The notes under the pieces were generated by a model that saw nothing but the letters and a program-made list of their open reading frames with translations, was not told where the DNA came from and searched no databases. This document shows positions 27,749 through 36,586 of a stretch of 64,000 nt of DNA, in pieces. The stretch is from contig NZ_QJST01000003.1 of NCBI RefSeq assembly GCF_003226255.1, positions 147,764 through 211,763 of the forward strand, in the 5' to 3' direction. Every line of letters starts with the position of its first letter. Position 1 is the first letter of the stretch. The position numbers and the translations under genes were made by a program. This DNA comes from Idiomarina fontislapidosi (GTDB lineage Bacteria > Pseudomonadota > Gammaproteobacteria > Enterobacterales > Alteromonadaceae).

Positions 27749-28597
27749 TTAACGGAGTAATAATACCGGTGTTTTGGCGCGTGAGAGCACTTTTGAAGTC
27801 GTGCTGCCCATAAACAACTGGCGTAATTTTGAGTGGCTATAAGCCCCCATGATCAGCATGTCGATATTACGCTCTTGCTGAATATCACGCAAAGTCGATT
27901 CGACTTCGCCTGCTCTGATCTCGTAACTTACTTGGTGACGGTACTCTTGCAAGTGGCTTACAGCGGCCTCGACAGAAGCGTTTGCATCCGCCGTCGCGGC
28001 TCCCACCATGACGACATGGATCGGCATGCCAACGAATAGCGGGGACTCAGCTAACATTTTAACACCTTTGCGAGATACGTCGCTGCCGTCGAAAGCAAGC
28101 ATCACATTGGTAGGTGCTTTATACTGCTCAGGAACCGCTAAGATCGGACGACGGACATTGCGTACGATGGTTTCGATTTGATGACCCAAACGGTCGCTGT
28201 CGCAGGTTTTAGTGCCGTGCAAACCAATCACGAGCAGTCTTAGCTCATCTTCGAGGGTACCCAATGACTCGGCTAAATCACCGTGGCGCTGACGCAGGTG
28301 GACATCGGTTGCACCCAGCTCTTCTGCGTGGCTTTTAGCCGCTTCAAGTAAATGATGGCCGTGCTCCAAGGCAAGTTTATTACGACGTTCATCGAGCTCT
28401 GCAAGTTCCTCGAGTAACGACTCACGACTCCCTAAGCCGATGTTTCCAGTCATGTCGGAGTTGACTGGGTAGCGCAGTTCATCGAGAACATGAAAAAGCG
28501 TCAGCGGTGTTTGTAGCCGTTGCGCAGACCATGTCGCATACTGAGTAACAGCATGCGCTATGCGCGATTCATCTATACAAGCGATAACGTGTTTCAT
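27749..28597 (-). CDS. Tandem universal stress protein (UspA family)
   Basis: A 282-residue cytoplasmic protein with two UspA folds in tandem (about 1-145 and 150-282), like UspE. The second domain has the ATP-binding-type ending GAYSHSKLRQLFMGSTTSKVL (cited as GAYSHSKLR and MGSTTSKVL), followed by TPVLLLR. The first domain has a more degenerate loop (GLHGTKTCDSDRLGHQ). It lies 13 bp downstream of sulP. SulP-Usp gene pairs are common in marine bacteria, where the Usp is thought to adjust the transporter; that link is inference here. Confidence 0.9.
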   Translation of the reverse strand: MKHVIACIDESRIAHAVTQYATWSAQRLQTPLTLFHVLDELRYPVNSDMTGNIGLGSRESLLEELAELDERRNKLALEHGHHLLEAAKSHAEELGATDVHLRQRHGDLAESLGTLEDELRLLVIGLHGTKTCDSDRLGHQIETIVRNVRRPILAVPEQYKAPTNVMLAFDGSDVSRKGVKMLAESPLFVGMPIHVVMVGAATADANASVEAAVSHLQEYRHQVSYEIRAGEVESTLRDIQQERNIDMLIMGAYSHSKLRQLFMGSTTSKVLSRAKTPVLLLR

Positions 28598-28610
28598 TCG
28601 TGTACCCTAA

Positions 28611-30095
28611 TTAATGTCCAATCAAATCCTTGGCTTCACTTTGGTTATGTTCTCCAAAGCGGTCAACGATGGTGGCACTTGCTTTGTTCAGTCCGATGAC
28701 GTCAACCTCGGCACCTTCGCGTCTAAATTTAATGACTACGCGGTCGAGTGCGTTAACGGCAGTGATATCCCAAAAGTGTGCTTCGCTCAGGTCGATGACG
28801 ACTTTATCAACGCCCTCTTTAAAGTCGAACGCGGCGATAAATTTCTCAGAGGAACTGAAAAATACCTGGCCGGCGACTTTGTATGTACGACAAAATGAAG
28901 CCTCGTCTAGACTGGACGTCACAGCCATATAATGACCCACTTTATTAGCAAAGAATATAGCGGCTAATAGTACGCCGACAAAAACCCCGAGTGCTAAGTT
29001 ATGCGTCGCCACAACAACCGCAACGGTCGCCAACATAACTATGTTGGTAGACAGTGGGTGTTGTTTGAGGTTCCTAATTGAATCCCAACTGAATGTGCCG
29101 ATAGACACCATAATCATTACCGCGACCAGCGCCGCCATTGGAATTTGCTTTAACCACTCGTCTAAAAAGAGAATCAGAACAAGTAAAAATACACCGGCAA
29201 TCAAAGTCGAGAGTCGCGTGCGGCCCCCTGATTTCACATTAATAATGGATTGACCGATCATTGCACAGCCTGCCATACCGCCTAAGAGGCCTGAACCAAT
29301 GTTGGCAATACCTTGACCTTTACATTCACGGTTACGATCACTGGTGGTATCGGTAAGGTCATCGACGATGGTGGCTGTCATCAATGACTCAAGCATACCC
29401 ACTATTGCTAACCCGAGTGAATAAGGGAAAATAATGGCGAGTGTCTCAAAGTTAAGCGGTACATCGGGCCATAAAAAGACAGGTAACGTATCAGGAAGTT
29501 CGCCCATATCACCCACAGTGCGCACATCAATACCGAAGTAAATTGCGATAATGGTCAGTGAAAGGATACAAATTAACGGTGATGGCAGGATACGACCAAT
29601 CACAGGAATGTATGGAAACCCGTAGATAATTGCGAGTCCAGCGACCGTCATCACATAAACATGCCAAGTGACATTGGTGAGTTCAGGTAACTGAGCCATG
29701 AAAATAAGTATTGCCAAGGCGTTAACGAATCCGGTAACCACCGAGCGCGATACAAAGCGCATAAGTTCGCCCAACTTCAAATAGCCCGCGATTATTTGCA
29801 GCACACCGGTTAGCAAGGTAGCGGCGAGAAGGTACTCTAGCCCATGCTCTTTAACCAAGGTCACCATTAACAGTGCCATTGCACCTGTCGCCGCCGAGAT
29901 CATACCCGGACGACCGCCCGTGAACGAGATGATGACCGCGATAGCGAATGATGCGTAGAGACCGATTTTGGGATCGACGCCGGCAATTATTGAGAAAGCA
30001 ATGGCTTCAGGAATCAGCGCTAGAGCGACTACAATACCTGAAAGTACATCGCCACGCAGATTCGAGAACCAGTTTGCCTGGATAGACTTCCACAT
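28611..30095 (-). CDS. SulP-family anion transporter with STAS domain
   Basis: A 494-residue inner-membrane transporter (SLC26/SulP family) for sulfate, bicarbonate or dicarboxylates. The membrane domain carries the family signature [20 protein letters not shown] and [10 protein letters not shown] near the N-terminus, with about 10-14 helices. A C-terminal STAS domain (about 400-494) has [21 protein letters not shown] use ATG 30095 ([10 protein letters not shown]) instead of TTG 30107. The substrate is not deducible; short SulP proteins paired with a Usp include bicarbonate transporters. A PhoB-box-like repeat lies about 90 bp upstream. Confidence 0.9.
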   Translation of the reverse strand: MWKSIQANWFSNLRGDVLSGIVVALALIPEAIAFSIIAGVDPKIGLYASFAIAVIISFTGGRPGMISAATGAMALLMVTLVKEHGLEYLLAATLLTGVLQIIAGYLKLGELMRFVSRSVVTGFVNALAILIFMAQLPELTNVTWHVYVMTVAGLAIIYGFPYIPVIGRILPSPLICILSLTIIAIYFGIDVRTVGDMGELPDTLPVFLWPDVPLNFETLAIIFPYSLGLAIVGMLESLMTATIVDDLTDTTSDRNRECKGQGIANIGSGLLGGMAGCAMIGQSIINVKSGGRTRLSTLIAGVFLLVLILFLDEWLKQIPMAALVAVMIMVSIGTFSWDSIRNLKQHPLSTNIVMLATVAVVVATHNLALGVFVGVLLAAIFFANKVGHYMAVTSSLDEASFCRTYKVAGQVFFSSSEKFIAAFDFKEGVDKVVIDLSEAHFWDITAVNALDRVVIKFRREGAEVDVIGLNKASATIVDRFGEHNQSEAKDLIGH

Positions 30096-30144
30096 AAACG
30101 TTACCAAATTAAAAATTTAATGAGATGGAGTGCATCTAGTTTGT

Positions 30145-30220
30145 ATGTCACATGTATGGAGCATGCAGTATATTTGAATGACCTGACACGTATGTGACAT
30201 TGTGGTTAAAGTTCAACCAC
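30145..30220 (-). promoter_or_regulatory. Inverted repeats and a Pho-box-like element upstream of sulP
   Basis: ATGTCACAT (30145-30153) and ATGTGACAT (30192-30200) form a perfect 9-bp inverted repeat 47 bp apart. Read on the minus strand, towards sulP, positions 30200-30183 give ATGTCAC-ATAC-GTGTCAG. This is two PhoB-type heptamers at 11-bp spacing, with 11 of 14 heptamer bases matching CTGTCAY. A further repeat, GTGGTT/AACCAC, lies at 30202-30220. The region is clearly structured, but the regulator is uncertain. Confidence 0.35.
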
Positions 30221-30266
30221 TGAAGCGCGCGGATTCTAGCACAAGGTAGGATGGTAGGCAAAGATG

Positions 30267-30294
30267 ATAGCGTGCGTGAGGACACGCACGCTAT
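30267..30294 (-). terminator. Hairpin after the M49 peptidase gene
   Basis: A perfect 12-bp stem (ATAGCGTGCGTG with CACGCACGCTAT) and a 4-nt loop, 12 bp beyond the peptidase stop codon. The T-tract on the minus strand is weak (CATCTTTG). Confidence 0.55.
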
Positions 30295-30306
30295 GGGTGA
30301 GTTGAT

Positions 30307-31992
30307 TTAGAGCCCGAGTTCAGAGCGGCCTTGCTTAAAGGTAACGTCCACAGGAATACCCGCGCTCGACAGCTTATCCAAATCCGTCTGTAGTTGTGTG
30401 CTAATTACGCCAAGGCGCTCAACGAGTTCACTCACTCCTTGATAATTGCCGTCACCTTGAAGTTCGAGAATCTTCTCAGACAAACTCGTCATCGCTGCAC
30501 GCATCTTCTCCATATCAATCGCGTATTGTCCCTCTGCATTACGGGTAAATGCACCTGCATTGGCAAAATAGTTAAAGCGAATCATATTGGCTTTACCGTG
30601 CGCACTTGAGGCGCCAAACCGGACTGAGCGGAAGATGCTCGCCATAAAGGTGGTGTAATAGTCTTCGAGTTTACCTGTCGACAGTTCCCCTTTTTCGAAC
30701 AACTGAGTGACCATGTACAGGCCTAAGATGTCGGCTTTGCCTTCTTCAAGTGCCGAGGCATGTTCTTTTAAGGCGGCACGTACGGTGCCCTTATCGTTAA
30801 TTGTATTTTTAATGCCTAAACCGTGTGCCACTTCATGAAACATAGTATTGGCAAAAAACGCATCAAACGTAATGTTTTCACGCTGTTCAGGAACAATAAG
30901 TTGCTCGGCAATTGGACGTAGAATTTTGTCAAACTTGGCGCGCATCGCATTTTTAAGTTGCAGACGGCGTGTACCTTTTTCTAGCTGAACATACTCATCG
31001 TTAGGCAGGTTAATCGCGATGGTTTTGCTACCTGCATTAGAATGACCCGCAAAATAGACAGCATCATACGCATTTAACTGAGCGTTAGCGCCAGGCATTT
31101 CTTGCTTATATTTGTTGTCGACAGGCAGACCGCGTTGCAGTTCTGGTAAAAACTGGGCGTACTTTGCAAGCCGGTCGCTCCACTCTTTATCCTTTATTAG
31201 GACGTATGCTTCAAACGCGGTTTTATAACCAAACAGCTGGTCTTCATAGGTTTCGATGGGACCAATAACCACATCGATATCATTATTTTGCATATCCATC
31301 CAAGCGAGATCAGATGGTCGGTATTCGTTGCTTAAGAAGGCATCGGCTCTTAGGTTTAAGTACTTAGCAAAGTCTGGGTCTTCAGCCAGTTCTGCTGCCT
31401 GCCGTAGTAATTTCGCGGCCTGCTTGAGTTCATCTGCATAGGCTTCGGCGTATGGAACGACAGTGAGTTGGCCGGACCCATCTCGACGAATGAGGGTGTA
31501 CTCACTGTCTTTCTCTTCGTTATTGAAGTCATTGAACTCAGCTTTTGTCATGTCCGCTGGGTAAAAATTGGCGCCCGAGGGTTTTTGACTGAATTCGCGC
31601 AAAAACGGTTTATCACCGTCGAGTCTATCCCAAGGACCATAATTAATATTCGCAAAGGATTGCGCTTGCTCCGGCACTGCACTTAAAAATGACCGTTTAC
31701 TGTGAGCGAATGCCTGTTGCCAGAACAGGTCGTCCATGATTTTCGCTGCTTCAATCAGTAACCCGAGCATCTCCTTTTGATTGGCAGATAAGTGGGAAAT
31801 GTCAGAGCTAAGCGTGTAATCGGTGTAGATGCCGAAGCGTCGTTGTGCACCATCTACAACAGAATAGTCAGAAGTTTGCTGCGCCGTCGAGCTGCCCGCT
31901 TGCTGTGCTTGAGTGTCTTGTGATGTTGCTTGTTCAGAGCAGGCAGCGAGTGCAAGGACTAACGGTGCAATGGTGAAAATTTGTTTTAACAT
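30307..31992 (-). CDS. M49-family zinc metallopeptidase (dipeptidyl-peptidase III type), lipoprotein
   Basis: A 561-residue peptidase predicted to be a lipoprotein. I use ATG 31992 because it yields a clear lipobox signal (LVLALAAC, Cys at about 17); the longer open frame upstream overlaps the divergent HDOD gene. A Thr/Gln/Ser-rich linker follows. The zinc site is HEVAH (H386, E387, H390), a pentapeptide instead of the HELLGH hexapeptide of eukaryotic DPP III, with the second motif EEGKAD (E416/E417) in place of EECRAE. Some bacterial M49 enzymes share this pentapeptide form. DPP III removes dipeptides from short peptides; a lipid anchor would place this one in the periplasm. It has no operon partner. 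Confidence 0.82.
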   Translation of the reverse strand: MLKQIFTIAPLVLALAACSEQATSQDTQAQQAGSSTAQQTSDYSVVDGAQRRFGIYTDYTLSSDISHLSANQKEMLGLLIEAAKIMDDLFWQQAFAHSKRSFLSAVPEQAQSFANINYGPWDRLDGDKPFLREFSQKPSGANFYPADMTKAEFNDFNNEEKDSEYTLIRRDGSGQLTVVPYAEAYADELKQAAKLLRQAAELAEDPDFAKYLNLRADAFLSNEYRPSDLAWMDMQNNDIDVVIGPIETYEDQLFGYKTAFEAYVLIKDKEWSDRLAKYAQFLPELQRGLPVDNKYKQEMPGANAQLNAYDAVYFAGHSNAGSKTIAINLPNDEYVQLEKGTRRLQLKNAMRAKFDKILRPIAEQLIVPEQRENITFDAFFANTMFHEVAHGLGIKNTINDKGTVRAALKEHASALEEGKADILGLYMVTQLFEKGELSTGKLEDYYTTFMASIFRSVRFGASSAHGKANMIRFNYFANAGAFTRNAEGQYAIDMEKMRAAMTSLSEKILELQGDGNYQGVSELVERLGVISTQLQTDLDKLSSAGIPVDVTFKQGRSELGL

Positions 31993-32095
31993 AAGTTCAA
32001 CTTTATCGGTATAGTAGTAAAATAAGTCAAAACAATTTAATGCGATGCGGAAAATATCGCAAGTTAGGTAACAAATAAGGGTATGGAAACGAGTC

Positions 32096-32947
32096 ATGAC
32101 GGCAACCAACGCACTGTATTTACTGATTGAAGACCGAATCCAACGGGATGAGCTCAAACTGCCTGGATTGCCTGAGACAGCAGAGCGGATTCGCACAGCA
32201 ACCAGTAACCCTGATACCAACTTACAGGAGTTGGCTGCCATTATTCAGCATGACACGGCATTAAGTGCGCGATTGATTCGTTTAGCTAATAGTGCGTATT
32301 TGAGCGGGCGTGCACGCGCTGAGAGTTTGATGCAAGCGCTGACGCGTATAGGCTTACGCCGTATCCGAACGTTAGTGGTTGCGATGGCGGTGGAGCAGGT
32401 TTTTGATCCCAAAAATGACATCGTGAAACAGTATGCGCAGAAGTTTTTGACGGAGTCGCGTGATATTGCCGCTGCCGCGGTGATTGTCACTCAGCATTTG
32501 CATGATCGAGGTTACTGCAATCGCCTGCATCAAGATGTATCGCTTTTGGCGGGGATGGTATGTCGGATTGGTGTTGCGCCGATTTTGAAAATAGCTGATG
32601 AGTTTGACGATAGCTTCGCCAACCCCTCATTTATGACACAAACCATTACTCATTTTGACCGCAGTTTGGGCGTGAGTGTTTTGGAGCATTGGCGCTTTGC
32701 TCCTAACCTCATCAAGGTGCCGTACTTTTATAATCGAGGGCGCTTTGAAGATCTGAATGACCCACTGGTCGTAAACTACTGCGATATCGTGCATATCGCG
32801 AGCCTTCTAACGGGACACTCTAAGCCGATTGATGGCGCAATGACCTTGGCGGAATACCAACAACGCGAAATCATTCCTGTGCATAACTTCTGGGAGGACG
32901 ACGCCACCCAGAAGCGTTTTCAGGAGCTACGTGCGTCACTTAGCTGA
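32096..32947 (+). CDS. HDOD-domain signalling protein
   Basis: A 283-residue single-domain protein of the HDOD family, a degenerate HD-type metal-dependent hydrolase fold used in signalling rather than catalysis. Typical features: LPGLPETAERIRTATSNPDT near the N-terminus (seen as LPGLPETAERIR), IIQHDTALSARLIRLANSAYL, and ALTRIGLRRIRTLVVAMA. HDOD proteins often act with chemotaxis, c-di-GMP or two-component systems; no such partner is adjacent, although the orphan histidine kinase lies about 900 bp away. The 3' end overlaps rdgC by 12 bp, tail to tail. The function is unassigned. Confidence 0.88.
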   Translation: MTATNALYLLIEDRIQRDELKLPGLPETAERIRTATSNPDTNLQELAAIIQHDTALSARLIRLANSAYLSGRARAESLMQALTRIGLRRIRTLVVAMAVEQVFDPKNDIVKQYAQKFLTESRDIAAAAVIVTQHLHDRGYCNRLHQDVSLLAGMVCRIGVAPILKIADEFDDSFANPSFMTQTITHFDRSLGVSVLEHWRFAPNLIKVPYFYNRGRFEDLNDPLVVNYCDIVHIASLLTGHSKPIDGAMTLAEYQQREIIPVHNFWEDDATQKRFQELRASLS

Positions 32948-33829
32948 AATACTGAATAAATCGTCCAGTAATGCACCGAGTTCGGCAGAGACGAGTGCGA
33001 GGTCACTGTCGAGCTTTTGTTCAGGAGAAGCATCGTTCCAGTCGTCTTGATCATCAAGCAGTTGGTCAGTTGCTTTTAAGCGTTTAAGTGCCCAATCAGC
33101 CTCGATTACACACTCAATGTGCTCGTTCCATACCAGACCAAGTTTAACGACTTGCTTACCGGCGGCAGCATGTGCTTGCACATCTTCACGGGTAAGATCC
33201 TCTTGTTTACAGCGAATAATGCCACCGTCTGCTTGGGGTGAACGCAGCTCCAGTTCATCACCGAGGTCGAAGCGATCGGGCAATGCCTGTGTCGTCAACC
33301 ATTCGGTTAATAGCACTTCCGCAGACTCCGCAAGTGCAATCGGTTTAACGGGTAGCGAGCCCAAGCTGGCACGTAATAAACCCAGTAGGTCTTCTGCTTT
33401 ATTGGCACTTGATTCATCAACAATGACGAGTTGACGTTTTAAATCAATATAGGCCCAGGTTTTGCGGAACTTGCTAAACGCCTGTGGCACTAATTGGTGG
33501 GTAATATCTTCTTTCAGGTTTTTCTTCTCTTTACCGTTGACCGGGCGACCTTCGGTTTCCTGAATAGCCTGCACTTTTTGCTCCAGTTCGGCATTAACGA
33601 CCGCTGCAGGCAAGACTTTTTCTTCACGTTGAGCGCATACTAAATAGCTTTGCTCGACCGCATGATGAAGCACTTCACTTTGCGCGCCAAACACTGAAAC
33701 CCAACCAAAACTGGTCATATCCTGCCGACCGCAGGGTTTAAATGCGTGTGCCTGAAGTTGTGATTCGAAGTCTTCAGGCAATTGGAATGATTCGCCAAAA
33801 CGATATACGCGGGCGTTTTTAAACCACAT
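32936..33829 (-). CDS. rdgC: Recombination-associated protein RdgC
   Basis: A 297-residue protein that forms a ring around double-stranded DNA and restrains RecA filaments. Family motifs: MWFKNARVYRF at the N-terminus, HAFKPCGRQDMTSFGWVSVFG (as FKPCGRQDM and SFGWV), LPAAVVNAEL and RPVNGKEKKNLKEDI. Length matches E. coli RdgC (303). ATG 33829 starts 12 bp after the end of the upstream histidine kinase gene on the same strand. It overlaps the HDOD gene at its 3' end. Confidence 0.97.
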   Translation of the reverse strand: MWFKNARVYRFGESFQLPEDFESQLQAHAFKPCGRQDMTSFGWVSVFGAQSEVLHHAVEQSYLVCAQREEKVLPAAVVNAELEQKVQAIQETEGRPVNGKEKKNLKEDITHQLVPQAFSKFRKTWAYIDLKRQLVIVDESSANKAEDLLGLLRASLGSLPVKPIALAESAEVLLTEWLTTQALPDRFDLGDELELRSPQADGGIIRCKQEDLTREDVQAHAAAGKQVVKLGLVWNEHIECVIEADWALKRLKATDQLLDDQDDWNDASPEQKLDSDLALVSAELGALLDDLFSISAK

Positions 33830-33841
33830 AATTAAGCGCCT

Positions 33842-35590
33842 TTATCTTAAGATAATAATTGGGAAGGAGAACCGATAAGTTAAGCCGTGCCCCGGTTCAC
33901 TCGATGCAGTGATTTCGCCATCCAATGTTTGTGTGACCAGGTTGCGCACGATATGCGTGCCCAAGCCACTGCCACCTTGGTTTAGCTTAGTTGTAAAGAA
34001 TGGGTCAAACAGCTTTTCGAGTTGTTCTTCGTTCATACCGTGACCATTGTCAGAGTATACCACATAGAGTTTATCGGTCTGCTCATCATCGGTTGCGGTG
34101 CTGATCACGATACGCATTTCCCCTTCGCTGATCCCCTCGAAACCATGCAGTATCGAATTCATAATCAAGTTAGTAAAAATTTGCGAAAGTGCGCCCGCGG
34201 TACAGCGAACATATAAGTTATCGGGACAATCAATGATGACCCGATGGTTTTGCTTCTTAAGCTGCGGCTGCAAAGACTGCACCAAGTCACCGATATAACG
34301 CTTTAAATCAATATCGCGAACCGCGTCTGAAGTTTGGTCAACGGCAACTTGCTTAAAGCTACTGATAAGCTCGGAAGCACGGTTGAGGTTATTTTCGAGT
34401 AGTTGAATACTCTCGTGGCTCTCTTGGATGTATTTACCTAGTTGTGCCTGGGTCAGCGTTTTGTCGTTTAACATACGCTCGAGATTTTCGAGTTTTTCTT
34501 TCAAAAACGAGTTGGCCGTTACACTAATACCGATCGGGGTATTTACGTCATGCGTGATGCCTGCAACAAGGCCCCCCAATGAGGCCATTTTTTCAGACTC
34601 AATCAATTGCTGTTGAGTATTCTTTAAGTGGTCAAGGGACGCTTGTAAACGCTCGTTGGATTCCCTCAGGTTGGTTTCCATAGTTCGGCGTTGACTGATT
34701 TCTCGTTCTAATTTTTCTTGACGTATTTCTAACTCGTTTTTGCGCTGTTCAAGGTCTAACATCACCTGACTTAAACGAGATGTCTTACGTGCAACTTCCT
34801 GTTCGAGGATCGCGTTTTGCTCATCCAACTGTCGATTGGCGAGTTTAAGCTTATGCTGCGTGCGCTCAAGATCCTCTTGGTAATCCTCGATATTATCGAT
34901 CAATTGGTTATAGGCCTGCTCAATAAGCACGAGCTCATTGTGATGACGTTCATCGAGCTTGATCCGTGATGCGTCTAAGTTATCGAGTCGGAAACTATTA
35001 ATTTGGCGCGTCAGGTCATTCAATGGCTGGTTCAGCATACGTTGAAACGCAATGCTGAAGAGAATAAGTAAGAACGCGCTCTTGATAATGGCGTTACCCA
35101 CGATAAATGCCAAACTGATCTTAATGCGGTCGATGGCGATATCACGCGTGGTAAAAAGTGATACATCGCCAACGCGCGTCGAGTGACCTGAAAATTCAAA
35201 TATAAGCGCATTATAAAAGCCGAAGGTGCCATTTTGTTCTGGCAACACGTACCCTTCAGAGGCTCGTTCGGGCAAATCTTCCACTGATAGTGTCTCACCA
35301 ATTTGAATAACCGGCTTACCACTTTCGTCTCTTATTAGGACACCGGCAATCGCTGGGATGCTAATGAGGCCGTCAGCAATGGTTTCAATTTGCGGGGTGT
35401 TAAATTCCCACAACGAACGCGTTAATGAGCCATTAAAGGTGCTCTGTTGGTTTTGCAGCTCGGCTACCAACACGCGTTTAGTGTCAAAGTATTCTGCGCC
35501 AATTTGTACCGCAGTGACTGTAAGCGTCAGTAAAAAATAGACAGACAGAACGCGGGTGAGGAGCGAATAAGATATGCTTTTATAAGCCAT
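33842..35590 (-). CDS. Orphan membrane sensor histidine kinase (NtrB/HisKA-type)
   Basis: A 582-residue kinase. Helix 1 (about 9-30) and helix 2 (about 175-200) bound a periplasmic sensing domain of about 145 residues. A HAMP-like segment (PLNDLTRQINSF) and a long coiled coil (about 235-325) come next, then the H-box with H347 (AGITHDVNTPIG), an N box (NLIMNSILHG), G1 (DNGHGM), F box (LFDPFFTTK) and G2 (GSGLGTHIV). No response regulator lies next to it, so its partner is elsewhere. It is divergent from the TonB2 operon across 199 bp that holds PhoB-like repeats, and upstream of rdgC. Confidence 0.88.
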   Translation of the reverse strand: MAYKSISYSLLTRVLSVYFLLTLTVTAVQIGAEYFDTKRVLVAELQNQQSTFNGSLTRSLWEFNTPQIETIADGLISIPAIAGVLIRDESGKPVIQIGETLSVEDLPERASEGYVLPEQNGTFGFYNALIFEFSGHSTRVGDVSLFTTRDIAIDRIKISLAFIVGNAIIKSAFLLILFSIAFQRMLNQPLNDLTRQINSFRLDNLDASRIKLDERHHNELVLIEQAYNQLIDNIEDYQEDLERTQHKLKLANRQLDEQNAILEQEVARKTSRLSQVMLDLEQRKNELEIRQEKLEREISQRRTMETNLRESNERLQASLDHLKNTQQQLIESEKMASLGGLVAGITHDVNTPIGISVTANSFLKEKLENLERMLNDKTLTQAQLGKYIQESHESIQLLENNLNRASELISSFKQVAVDQTSDAVRDIDLKRYIGDLVQSLQPQLKKQNHRVIIDCPDNLYVRCTAGALSQIFTNLIMNSILHGFEGISEGEMRIVISTATDDEQTDKLYVVYSDNGHGMNEEQLEKLFDPFFTTKLNQGGSGLGTHIVRNLVTQTLDGEITASSEPGHGLTYRFSFPIIILR

Positions 35591-35676
35591 AATAAGTTAT
35601 AATTTTAACGCTGCTTACCAAGTTTAAAGAGTCTTTTTAAACTAATTCATTAGGCGAGCAGACGCAATCTTTATTC

Positions 35677-35738
35677 CTGTCACAAATATGACATATTTGC
35701 GTCATTAAGCTGTCACGAAAAATCACTAAAGTTGTCGC
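35677..35738 (+). promoter_or_regulatory. Candidate PhoB-box array upstream of the TonB2 operon
   Basis: Six heptamers lie at exact 11-bp steps: CTGTCAC (35677), ATGACAT (35688), GCGTCAT (35699), CTGTCAC (35710), AATCACT (35721) and TTGTCGC (35732), each separated by an AT-rich 4-mer. The PhoB consensus is CTGTCAT-AWAW-CTGTCAY. The pair at 35699-35716 shares the string GCGTCATTAA with the array before pstS. The DUF3450 start is 52 bp downstream. Weaker copies at 35721 and 35732 may be chance. Confidence 0.6.
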
Positions 35739-35789
35739 ATCTTTCATCTGGGTGTTTAAAAATTCACCAACCTAAGTAAAGGGTCACAT

Positions 35790-36575
35790 ATGAAGTTGCT
35801 AGCGACAAGTACAGCCATTGCGATGGCTTGCGTTCTATCAACATCGGCATTGGCACAGGATAAAACCTTAGAGCCAGTCGTTGAGAACGCCTCCGATATC
35901 AATGAGTCTGCACGCGAGGCTCAGCTCACTGTAGACAAAATCTCTGACTCCATGCAAGAGCGCATGCAGCAGTACAAGCAGATCATGAAAGAAATTGAAG
36001 GTCTGCAAGTTTACACCAACCAACTTCAAAACCAGATCAACGACCAACAGGTTGAGATGGCTGACTTGAATCAATCAATTGACCAAGTGAGCTACGTTGA
36101 ACGCCAAATCACACCGTTGATGATTCGTATGGTTGATGCACTCGATAACTTTATCGAACTTGATGTGCCGTTTTTAGAGCAAGAACGTGAAGAGCGTATT
36201 GCAGAATTGCGCGAACTGATGGGCAAAGCCAACGTCGATGTATCTGAGAAGTTCCGTCGCGTTATGGAAGCTTATCAAGTCGAAACTGATTATGGTCGTA
36301 ACATCGAAGCGTATACTGCTGAGCATTCCGTTGATGGCGATGTGCAAGACGTTACTTTTTTACGTGTAGGTCGCGTTGCGTTGATCTACAAATCACGTGA
36401 CGGTCAACACCTCGGTGTTTGGGATAACGACAGCAAACAGTGGATGGAACTTGACCAGGCTCATCGTCCAGCTGTTGAAACTGCCATCCGTATCGCACGT
36501 AAGCAGGTCGCTCCCGATATGTTGATGCTACCGCTCGTCGTGAATAAAACTGCGTCAACTAACGCTGCCGATTAA
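35790..36575 (+). CDS. DUF3450 periplasmic coiled-coil protein of the TonB2 operon
   Basis: A 261-residue exported protein: signal peptide cut near residue 22 (STSALA|QDK), then a long coiled coil (about 35-100, with VDKISDSMQERMQQYKQI) and a C-terminal domain ending LMLPLVV. It matches DUF3450, always seen beside TtpC-ExbB-ExbD-TonB. The motif VGRVALIYKSRDGQHLGVWD is typical (as VGRVALIYKSRDG). Its role is unknown; the context suggests it helps TtpC couple the ExbB-ExbD motor to the cell wall or outer membrane. It is the first gene of the operon, 11 bp before ttpC, behind a PhoB-like array. Confidence 0.87.
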   Translation: MKLLATSTAIAMACVLSTSALAQDKTLEPVVENASDINESAREAQLTVDKISDSMQERMQQYKQIMKEIEGLQVYTNQLQNQINDQQVEMADLNQSIDQVSYVERQITPLMIRMVDALDNFIELDVPFLEQEREERIAELRELMGKANVDVSEKFRRVMEAYQVETDYGRNIEAYTAEHSVDGDVQDVTFLRVGRVALIYKSRDGQHLGVWDNDSKQWMELDQAHRPAVETAIRIARKQVAPDMLMLPLVVNKTASTNAAD

Positions 36576-36586
36576 GGAGTCCCAAG

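Noticed and set aside
30307-32241. Longer 644-codon reading of the M49 peptidase frame
   Set aside because: The first 83 codons overlap the divergent HDOD gene and its promoter; the internal ATG at 31992 begins a clear lipoprotein signal.
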